From Curvibacter sp. PD_MW3 (lineage in GTDB: Bacteria > Pseudomonadota > Gammaproteobacteria > Burkholderiales > Burkholderiaceae_C), in contig NSIV01000009.1 in NCBI GenBank assembly GCA_002633085.1, forward strand, positions 32,945 to 96,944: DNA of 64,000 nt, written 5' to 3'. Below the pieces are notes generated by a model. It did not search any database and was not told where the DNA came from. It worked only from the letters and a program-made list of their open reading frames with translations. This document shows positions 19,828 to 26,936 of this stretch, piece after piece. Position 1 is the stretch's first letter, and every line of letters begins with the position of its first letter. Made by a program: the position numbers and the translations under genes.

Positions 19828-20982
19828 ATGCCTGGCCTGTTGCCCAATGTAGACCCAGACGGTCTGCTCGAGTTTTCCGTCGTCTACACCGACCGCGCCC
19901 TCAACCACATGTCCAAACGCTTCCAAGGCGTGATGAAGGACATCTCCGGCATCCTCAAGGAAGTCTACAAAGCCAAGTCTGCCGTGTTGGTGCCTGGCAG
20001 CGGTACCTTCGGCATGGAAGCGGTGGCGCGCCAGTTCGCCACCGGCAAGAAGACCCTGGTAATCCGCAACGGCTGGTTCAGCTATCGCTGGACCCAGATC
20101 TTCGACATGGGCGGCATCCCCGCAGAAAGCACCGTGCTGAAGGCGCGCCGTGTCGGCAGCGGATCGCAAGCATCCTGGATCCCCTGCCCGGTGGAAGAAG
20201 TCGTGGCCACCATCAAGGCCAAGAAACCCGACGTGGTGTTCGCTCCACACGTGGAAACTGCCGCCGGCATGATCCTGCCGGACGACTACATCCGCAAAGT
20301 GACCGACGCCGTGCATGAAGTCGGCGGCCTGTTCGTGCTCGACTGCATCGCCTCCGGCTGCATGTGGGTCGATATGCAGGCCACCGGCGTGGATGTGCTG
20401 GTGAGTGCGCCGCAAAAAGGCTGGAGCGGCTCACCTGCTTGTGCCATGGTCATGCTCAGCGAGCGCGCCCGCACGGCCATTGAGAGCACCACCAGCACCA
20501 GTTTCGCGGCTGATCTCAAGAAGTGGCTGCAGGTCATGGAGGCTTATGAAAACGGCGGCCATACCTACCACACCACCATGCCGACCGACGCGCTGGCGCG
20601 ACTCGACGAGGTGATGCGCGAGACTAAGCTCTACGGCTTCGAGAAGGTGCGCCAGGAGCAGATCGCACTCGGCGCCAAGGTGCGTGCCCTGCTGGAGAGC
20701 CGCGGCTTTGTCAGCGTGGCGGCCGAGGGTTTCAAGGCCCCGGGTGTGGTGGTCAGCTACACCACCGATCCGGAGGTACAGAACAGCAAGAAGTTCCTGG
20801 GCCTGGGCCTGCAGACCGCTGCCGGCGTGCCGCTGCAGTGCGACGAACCGGCCGATTTCAGCAGCTTCCGCATTGGCCTGTTCGGTCTGGACAAATTGCA
20901 CCAGCCCGACCGCAGCGTGAAGCAGCTGTCGGACGCGCTGGACAAGCTGGGCTTCAAGGAAAAGGTGCCGGCTGTCGCCTGA
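19828..20982 (+). CDS. Class V aminotransferase (serine-pyruvate / alanine-glyoxylate family)
   Basis: A 384-residue PLP enzyme of aminotransferase class V. The Schiff-base lysine is in SAPQKGWSGSPACAMV near residue 197. PGSGTFGMEAVARQF near residue 54 and the Asp-containing FVLDCIASGCMW near 171 are further family landmarks. It may transaminate serine, alanine or a related amino donor with glyoxylate or pyruvate; exact specificity is unknown. GGAG lies 8 bases before the chosen ATG. A bidirectional terminator separates it from purU. Confidence 0.87.
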   Translation: MPGLLPNVDPDGLLEFSVVYTDRALNHMSKRFQGVMKDISGILKEVYKAKSAVLVPGSGTFGMEAVARQFATGKKTLVIRNGWFSYRWTQIFDMGGIPAESTVLKARRVGSGSQASWIPCPVEEVVATIKAKKPDVVFAPHVETAAGMILPDDYIRKVTDAVHEVGGLFVLDCIASGCMWVDMQATGVDVLVSAPQKGWSGSPACAMVMLSERARTAIESTTSTSFAADLKKWLQVMEAYENGGHTYHTTMPTDALARLDEVMRETKLYGFEKVRQEQIALGAKVRALLESRGFVSVAAEGFKAPGVVVSYTTDPEVQNSKKFLGLGLQTAAGVPLQCDEPADFSSFRIGLFGLDKLHQPDRSVKQLSDALDKLGFKEKVPAVA

Positions 20983-20996
20983 TTCGCTCTGCTCAG

Positions 20997-21032
20997 AAAA
21001 ACGCCCCGGGCCTTGCGGCTGCGGGGCGTTTT
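20997..21032. terminator. Bidirectional intrinsic terminator
   Basis: Stem AAAACGCCCCG / CGGGGCGTTTT with a short GC-rich loop, A-tract on the left and T-tract on the right. It lies between the convergent aminotransferase and purU genes. Confidence 0.85.
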
Positions 21033-21051
21033 GCTTGAGCTGTGAGCTTGC

Positions 21052-21909
21052 TTACTTGAAGATCACGGTCTTGTGGCCGTTGAGGATGACGCGGTGTTCG
21101 CTGTGCCATTTGACAGCGCGCGCCAGCACCTGGCTCTCGGTGTCGCGGCCAATCGCCGTCAGGTCTTCCACCGTCTTGCTGTGGTCGACACGGGCCACGT
21201 CCTGCTCGATGATCGGACCTTCGTCGAGATCAGCCGTCACATAGTGGGCGGTGGCGCCAATCAGCTTCACGCCGCGGTCATGGGCCTGGTAATAGGGTTT
21301 GGCGCCCTTGAAGCTGGGCAGGAAGCTGTGGTGGATGTTGATGGCCTTGCCGGAGAGCTTGCGGCACATGTCGTCACTCAGCACCTGCATGTAGCGCGCC
21401 AGCACCACCAGCTCGGCGCCTTCGGCCTGCACGACTTCAAATTGCTTGGCCTCGGCCTGCGGCTTGGTGGCCGCCGTCACCGGGATGTGGTGGAAGGGCA
21501 CGTTGTAGCTGGCCGCCAGCTGATAGAAGTCGCGATGATTGGAGACGATGGCACGGATGTCGATCGGCAGCAGACCGATCTTCCAGCGGAACAGCAGGTC
21601 GTTCAGGCAGTGGCCTTCTTTGCTGACAAAAAGAACGGTGCGCATCGACTGTGCGGCCGCCTTCAGGTTCCACTGCATCTGGAACGGATCGGCAAACAGT
21701 TTGAGCTGGGTCTGCAGGTCCTCGTAGCTGACCTGGCCGCAGGCGAACTGCACACGCATGAAGAACAGGCCGGTGGCCGGGTCGTTGTACTGTGCCGCCT
21801 CTTCGATGTTGCCGCCACGTTCCAGCAGGAAACCAGAGACAGCATGTACCAAGCCCAGGCGGTCCGGGCAGGAAAGGGTCAGGATATAAACTTGGCTCAT
21901 AGGATTCAT
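21052..21909 (-). CDS. purU: Formyltetrahydrofolate deformylase
   Basis: A 285-residue enzyme that hydrolyses 10-formyl-THF to formate and THF. An N-terminal ACT-type domain (YILTLSCPDRLGLVHAVSGFLLE) is followed by a formyltransferase fold, with the catalytic region NIHHSFLPSFKGAKPYYQAHDRGVKLIGATAHYVT broken here only by normal spacing, and the catalytic Asp in DLDEGPIIEQDV. The start may be the ATG at 21909 or the one at 21900; neither has a clear RBS. It links to the one-carbon genes frmA and fghA elsewhere in the window only by theme. Confidence 0.94.
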   Translation of the reverse strand: MNPMSQVYILTLSCPDRLGLVHAVSGFLLERGGNIEEAAQYNDPATGLFFMRVQFACGQVSYEDLQTQLKLFADPFQMQWNLKAAAQSMRTVLFVSKEGHCLNDLLFRWKIGLLPIDIRAIVSNHRDFYQLAASYNVPFHHIPVTAATKPQAEAKQFEVVQAEGAELVVLARYMQVLSDDMCRKLSGKAINIHHSFLPSFKGAKPYYQAHDRGVKLIGATAHYVTADLDEGPIIEQDVARVDHSKTVEDLTAIGRDTESQVLARAVKWHSEHRVILNGHKTVIFK

Positions 21910-22078
21910 TGTCGCAGGATGGGTGGATCAACGCATGCGGCCAGCTTTTTGGCGTTCGTAGGGTCGCATTGTCTCAATTTCCAGGAAGACCGCGTCACGA
22001 TGGGCCAGAACGGCCTCCGTTCATTTGAAGCCGCAAGACACGACCGCCCTCGCTAAGTATGACCAAGGAAGCAACGCC

Positions 22079-23092
22079 ATGAAGATTCTGCTCACCGGAG
22101 GAGCCGGTTATATCGGCAGTCATACTGCGGTGGTATTGGCGCAAGCCGGGCATGAGGTGGTGCTGTACGACAACCTGTGCAACAGCGACATCGGGGTGGT
22201 CAATCATCTGGCGAAAATTACCAGGCGGTCCATGGCATTTGTCGAGGGCGATATTCGTGACACCGAATTGTTGACCCAGACGCTGCGCACTTCTGGCATT
22301 GAAGCCGTCATCCACTTCGCCGGCCTCAAGGCGGTGGGCGAGTCGGTCGACCAACCGATTGAGTATTACGCCAACAATGTGCAGGGCACCATCAGCCTGT
22401 TGCAGGCCATGCGGGCCGTGTCGATCACCACCCTGGTTTTCAGCAGCAGTGCGACGGTGTATGGCGAGCCGCAGTACTTGCCGCTGGATGAGATGCACCC
22501 GACCAGTGCCACCAATCCCTATGGGCGCAGCAAGTTGCATATCGAAGAAATGCTGCTGGACGTGGCCAAGTCCGACGAGCGTTGGCGCATCGCCTGTTTG
22601 CGGTATTTCAATCCGGTTGGCGCACACGACAGCGCGCTGATCGGCGAAAACCCCCGCGGAATTCCGAATAACCTGATGCCCTACATTGCGCAGGTGGCAG
22701 CGGGGCAACGGCCGGCACTTCAAGTGTTTGGCGATGATTACCCGACGCCGGACGGCACCGGCGTCCGGGATTACATCCATGTGATGGATCTGGCGCGAGG
22801 GCATCTGGCGGCCCTGGGTTTCCTGGCTCGCCGTGCTGGCTGGCATGCCGTCAATTTGGGGACAGGGCACGGCAGCAGCGTTCTTGAAATGGTTCGTGCT
22901 TTTGAGTGCGTGAGTGGCAAGCCTGTTCCTTACAACATCACACCGCGTCGGCCAGGCGACGTGGCGGCCTGTTATGCAAAGGCCGACAAGGCCGCTCAGG
23001 AAGTGGGCTGGTCAGCCCAGCTGGGTCTGGAAGACATGTGCCGCAGCACGTGGGAATTCCAGCGTCAGAGCGAATCCGGGTCTTCTCATTGA
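22079..23092 (+). CDS. galE: UDP-glucose/UDP-GlcNAc 4-epimerase (GalE; PelX-like position)
   Basis: A 337-residue extended SDR epimerase. The NAD motif TGGAGYIGSH is at residues 7-16, the Ser/Tyr/Lys triad is in SSSATVYGEP (about 122-131) and YGRSK (about 148-152), and RYFNPVGAHDS is canonical GalE. It sits directly upstream of pelA on the same strand. In some pseudomonads a UDP-GlcNAc C4-epimerase, PelX, occupies this position and supplies UDP-GalNAc for Pel, so that role is a fair inference here. AAGGA precedes the ATG. Confidence 0.92.
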   Translation: MKILLTGGAGYIGSHTAVVLAQAGHEVVLYDNLCNSDIGVVNHLAKITRRSMAFVEGDIRDTELLTQTLRTSGIEAVIHFAGLKAVGESVDQPIEYYANNVQGTISLLQAMRAVSITTLVFSSSATVYGEPQYLPLDEMHPTSATNPYGRSKLHIEEMLLDVAKSDERWRIACLRYFNPVGAHDSALIGENPRGIPNNLMPYIAQVAAGQRPALQVFGDDYPTPDGTGVRDYIHVMDLARGHLAALGFLARRAGWHAVNLGTGHGSSVLEMVRAFECVSGKPVPYNITPRRPGDVAACYAKADKAAQEVGWSAQLGLEDMCRSTWEFQRQSESGSSH

Positions 23093-23284
23093 CCTGACCG
23101 CAGCTGGGCAGGCGAACTCTGCACCAGAAATTTGATACAATTGATAAAGGGATTGATGCCAAGCGGGAAGAGTCATTTGACGCTTGGCCAAAGGTGCGCT
23201 CGTTGGGACAATAAAAAGGTTTGCAGACCGGTAACGGTCCGTGATGAACCGGAAGCGCACGGATTGACTTGAAAAAAATAATCA
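23093..23284 (+). promoter_or_regulatory. pelA upstream region with extended -10 and structured leader
   Basis: An extended -10 element, TGATACAAT, lies at 23132-23140. Downstream are three hairpin-forming inverted repeats: GCCAAGCG/CGCTTGGC (23158-23165 and 23181-23188), GACCG-GTAA-CGGTC (23226-23239) and CCGTG/CACGG (about 23239-23262). GGA triplets fall in the first and third loops, as CsrA/RsmA sites do. GTCATTTGAC (23172-23181) is itself palindromic. No Shine-Dalgarno is evident before the pelA ATG. Confidence 0.5.
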
Positions 23285-26074
23285 ATGCACCCAATCCGAT
23301 GGATTGCCGGAGTCGTGCCATCGTTTGCGCTGAAAACGTGCGGACTGCTGCTGGGCGTCCTGCTGATGACAGGATCGGCCTGGGCGGCGCCGGCGGTTGC
23401 CTTTTATTACGGTAGCAACCCTCCCTGGGAGAGTCTGCAGGCATTTGACCTGGTCGTGGTCGATCCGGGACATGTCCCAGATATACAAATCGCCAAGCTG
23501 CCGCAGACCGAGTTGGCCGCCTATGTGTCGGTCGGCGAGGTGCACCCGTCTCGTGCCTATGCCAAGCGCATCCCTGCCGCCTGGTTGCGTGGTGAGAACA
23601 GGGACTGGGGTAGCCGCTTGATTGACCAGGCAGCCCCTGGGTGGCCGCAGTTTTTTGCTGAATCCGTGATCGCACCTTTGTGGGAAAAGGGGTATCGCAG
23701 CTTTTTCCTCGATACCCTGGATTCCTATCACTTGTTTGCCAAGACCGCTGAGGAGAAATCCCGTCAGGAAGCGGGGCTGGTGGCACTCGTGAAGGAGGTC
23801 AAACGTCGTTACCCGCAGGCCAAGCTGATCTTCAACCGTGGCTTCGAGATCCTGGAGCCGACGCGGGGCGACGTGGCGATGATCGCGGCGGAATCCCTGT
23901 TTCAGGGTTACGACGCCGGTCGAGCTGTTTACCGCAAAGTGCCTCAAGACGATCAGGCATGGCTGCGTGCACAACTCAAGCGTGCCCGTGACGAATACGG
24001 TCTGCCCGGCATCGTCATCGACTATGTACCGCCGGCACAAAGAGAGCTGGCAAGAGAGACGGCACGGCGCATCGAAGCGCAGGGCTTCATTCCCTGGGTT
24101 GCCACGCCAAACCTGGCCAGCCTGGGCGTGGGCCTGGTCGAAGTGATGCCCCGGCGCATCCTGGTCGTCCATAGTCCCTTGGCCAGCGAATATGCGTTGC
24201 GTGCGACGGATGCCGTGCGTTACGCCACGATGCCGCTCAATTACCTCGGTTATGTGGTGGAGTACGTCGATACCCAGTCTCTGCCAGAGGGCGGGCTGGC
24301 TGGGCGCTATGCCGGTGTGGTGCTCTGGCTAGAGGCTCCGGGCACAGCCCGTGAGCGGACGAAACTCGCCACATGGTTAGCACAGCGTGTCGATGAAGGC
24401 TTACCGGTGGCACTGGTCAACGAAATCGGCCCCATGCTGGAGTCGCCATTGAAGGACAAGCTGGGGGTGGATGCGCCAACCACGTCGGATCAGGCAGGCC
24501 CCGTCAGCATTGCCGTGCAATCGCCGATGGTTGGTTTGGAGCGTCAGCCACGACCCCATCCAAGCGAGTTTCAGGCGCTGACGATCCAACAAGGCCAGCC
24601 TTTGCTGACATTGACCAAGGGCGCGGCAAAACAGGTGGCCGCAGCGATCACGCCCTGGGGGGGCTATGTCATGGCCCCTTATGCGACGGTGACGCTGTCC
24701 AGTGGGGAGCAGAACCGTTGGGTGATTGATCCCTTCGCTTTTTTTCGTGAGTCTTTGCGTCTGCCGCTCATGCCGGTGCCGGATGTGACGACTGAAAGCG
24801 GGCGGCGGATGCTGATGGTGCACATGGATGGCGATGGCTTTGTCAGTCGTTCGGAATTGCCGGGCAAACCCTTTGCCGGTGAAGTGGTCCGTGACCGGAT
24901 CGTCAGGAAGTACCGGCTGCCGATGACCCTGTCGGTGATCGAAGCCGAGTTGTCGCCGCAAGGCCTGTACCCCCAGCTGTCAGCGCAGATGGAGGCGGTG
25001 GCCAAGGAGATCTTCAGCGAGCCGCATGTGGAGATCGCCTCGCACAGCTACTCGCATCCATTCAATTGGCGCATGGCCAACCGCAAGGACGCTGCTGAAG
25101 GCTACCACCTGAACATACCGGGCTACCAGTACGACCTGCAGCGTGAGATCGAGGGCTCTGTCCACTATGTCCAGAGACGTTTGGCACCTGCGGACAAGAA
25201 CGTGGCGATGTTCTTCTGGACGGGGGATTGCATACCGGGGCGCGATGCGCTGGCCTGGACGCAAAAAGTGGGTGTGCTGAACATGAATGGCGGCGATACG
25301 CTGGCCACGCGCTCCAACCCCACCCTGACCTCGGTCGAAGGGCTTGGCATCGAGCGCAATGGGCTGTTCCAGGTTTTTGCGCCCAACCAGAACGAGAACG
25401 TCTACACCAACAACTGGACCGGGCCGTTTTACGGCTTTGAACGTGTCCTGGAAACGTTTGAATTCACAGAAAAACCGAGGCGGCTCAAACCGGTCGATGT
25501 TTATTTCCATAGCTATCTGGTAACCAAGCCGGCGGGACTCAAATCACTGGACAAGGTGTTCGACTGGGTTCTGGCGCAGGAATTGACACCGGTCTTCGCG
25601 TCGGACTATGCGCGCAAGGTCGAGTCTTTTCGCCGCATGGCGGTTGCCAAGACGGCGAATGGATGGCGTATCCGAGGTGACGGTAATTTGCGCACCGTGC
25701 GCCTGCCGTCGGCGCTGGGCCAGCCCAACTTGCAGACGAGCCAGTCCGTGGCCGGTTTCAACCAGCATGAAGGCGAGACCTATGTGCATTTGTTAGGTCC
25801 TTCGGCCGAGCTGCTTGTCTCGCCGCAGCCTGTGAACAGTGTGAGATTGGTCTCGGCCAATGCAGCTGTGGAGTCAGCGGAGCGCACGGAGGGGGGCTTT
25901 CGCTGGAACCTGGCCGGACACGTTCCTTTGCGCGTGACCTTGGCCAATGCGGAGCGCTGTCGCGTCCGGGCCGGCGGACGCGACCTCGTGCCGGTGCGCG
26001 GCCGAGATGGCCAATTCCATTACCAACTGAATACCCATGCTGCCAGACCGCTCGAAGCGATATGCCGGAATTGA
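23285..26074 (+). CDS. pelA: Pel polysaccharide deacetylase/hydrolase PelA
   Basis: A 929-residue periplasmic protein with a signal peptide ending near GSAWA. The N-terminal GH114-like hydrolase domain (about 36-290) has candidate acids Asp143 and Glu203 (AAESLFQGYD). A reductase-like/flavodoxin-like region follows. A carbohydrate-esterase-4-type deacetylase domain has Asp515/Asp517 in HMDGDG and His587/His591 in SHSYSH. A beta-rich C-terminal domain completes the protein. PelA partially deacetylates and can hydrolyse Pel during export. Its stop overlaps the next gene by 38 bp. Confidence 0.95.
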   Translation: MHPIRWIAGVVPSFALKTCGLLLGVLLMTGSAWAAPAVAFYYGSNPPWESLQAFDLVVVDPGHVPDIQIAKLPQTELAAYVSVGEVHPSRAYAKRIPAAWLRGENRDWGSRLIDQAAPGWPQFFAESVIAPLWEKGYRSFFLDTLDSYHLFAKTAEEKSRQEAGLVALVKEVKRRYPQAKLIFNRGFEILEPTRGDVAMIAAESLFQGYDAGRAVYRKVPQDDQAWLRAQLKRARDEYGLPGIVIDYVPPAQRELARETARRIEAQGFIPWVATPNLASLGVGLVEVMPRRILVVHSPLASEYALRATDAVRYATMPLNYLGYVVEYVDTQSLPEGGLAGRYAGVVLWLEAPGTARERTKLATWLAQRVDEGLPVALVNEIGPMLESPLKDKLGVDAPTTSDQAGPVSIAVQSPMVGLERQPRPHPSEFQALTIQQGQPLLTLTKGAAKQVAAAITPWGGYVMAPYATVTLSSGEQNRWVIDPFAFFRESLRLPLMPVPDVTTESGRRMLMVHMDGDGFVSRSELPGKPFAGEVVRDRIVRKYRLPMTLSVIEAELSPQGLYPQLSAQMEAVAKEIFSEPHVEIASHSYSHPFNWRMANRKDAAEGYHLNIPGYQYDLQREIEGSVHYVQRRLAPADKNVAMFFWTGDCIPGRDALAWTQKVGVLNMNGGDTLATRSNPTLTSVEGLGIERNGLFQVFAPNQNENVYTNNWTGPFYGFERVLETFEFTEKPRRLKPVDVYFHSYLVTKPAGLKSLDKVFDWVLAQELTPVFASDYARKVESFRRMAVAKTANGWRIRGDGNLRTVRLPSALGQPNLQTSQSVAGFNQHEGETYVHLLGPSAELLVSPQPVNSVRLVSANAAVESAERTEGGFRWNLAGHVPLRVTLANAERCRVRAGGRDLVPVRGRDGQFHYQLNTHAARPLEAICRN

Positions 26075-26936
26075 CGAGGAGCCGCCGCGGCTCAAGCTCG
26101 TCAATCACTGGCAACTGCTCTTGGCGGCCATCTTGATGGTCGGGCTGCTGCGTGCCATCTTCCCGCAAAAGGCCTTGGTCGAGGAACTGTATGGCCGCGA
26201 AAAGCTGGATGAACTGACGCTGTCCTATATCGAAAACCTGCACCGAACGCAGCCTAACAATGCCGACCTGACGATCCTGCTTGCGAGAGCCCAGCAAGAA
26301 CAGCTGGATCTGACGGCGCTGGAACGCTTGCTCAATCCGATACTCCAGTCGGGTCGCGATGACGCGCGTCAGCGCTCCGAGGCCCGGTTGCTGCTGCTTC
26401 GAAGTTATGAGCGCACCCTGGCCAGCAGCTTGCCCGGTCCCGATCGGGCAACATGGGAGCGTCGTTTGACGGGATTCCTGCGCGAGTCCAGCGAAGACGA
26501 GATCCTGCCGCAACTGGCCGGCGAATTTGCGGCCGAGGCCTTCAACCTGGGCTTGACGAACCTGGGGCTCAGGTTTCTTCGGCGCATTTCGCAGCAGGAT
26601 CCCAGCACGGCACTGGCAGATCACGCGCACGCTGAATTGGCCCAAGGGCACCACGCGCTCGCAGCTGAATACTTCATGCTGGCCAGGCATCAGACCGAGG
26701 ACAGGGATCTTGCACGCGCATATTTCCGCCGTGGGGTTTCTGCGCTCATGGCGGCGAGCCGTTTTCAGCAGGCCATGGAACTGGTGGACCGAAACCTGGG
26801 TGACTTGGCCGACGACAGGGATACCTTGAATTTCCTGACACGGACCGCGTTGGCTGCCGGTGAGCCTGGGCGTGCGGCCCGTTACGCACAGCAGCTGGTT
26901 TTTTCGGAGAAGCCCGCGACAGGAGCGGCACAGTGA
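26037..26936 (+). CDS. pelB1: PelB N-terminal segment: membrane-anchored TPR protein
   Basis: A 299-residue protein with a short cytoplasmic N-terminus, one transmembrane helix at about residues 26-42 (LLLAAILMVGLLRAIF) and helical TPR-like repeats after it (LSYIENLHRTQPNNADLTILLARAQQEQ). This matches the inner-membrane-anchored start expected of PelB, the outer-membrane secretin-like porin with periplasmic TPRs, which is normally one chain of about 1,200 residues. Here the N-terminal piece is a separate gene; its TGA overlaps the next GTG (GTGA). Together the two parts total about 1,290 residues. The symbol is provisional. Confidence 0.75.
   Translation: MLPDRSKRYAGIDEEPPRLKLVNHWQLLLAAILMVGLLRAIFPQKALVEELYGREKLDELTLSYIENLHRTQPNNADLTILLARAQQEQLDLTALERLLNPILQSGRDDARQRSEARLLLLRSYERTLASSLPGPDRATWERRLTGFLRESSEDEILPQLAGEFAAEAFNLGLTNLGLRFLRRISQQDPSTALADHAHAELAQGHHALAAEYFMLARHQTEDRDLARAYFRRGVSALMAASRFQQAMELVDRNLGDLADDRDTLNFLTRTALAAGEPGRAARYAQQLVFSEKPATGAAQ

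Noticed and set aside
23093..23284. c-di-GMP riboswitch in the pelA leader
   Set aside because: The conserved GEMM-I core sequences were not found; the hairpins better fit a CsrA-type or generic structured leader.
26933..26936. Sequencing frameshift as the cause of the split pelB
   Set aside because: The second gene begins with a plausible signal peptide and the overlap is a clean GTGA, which a random frameshift would not produce.
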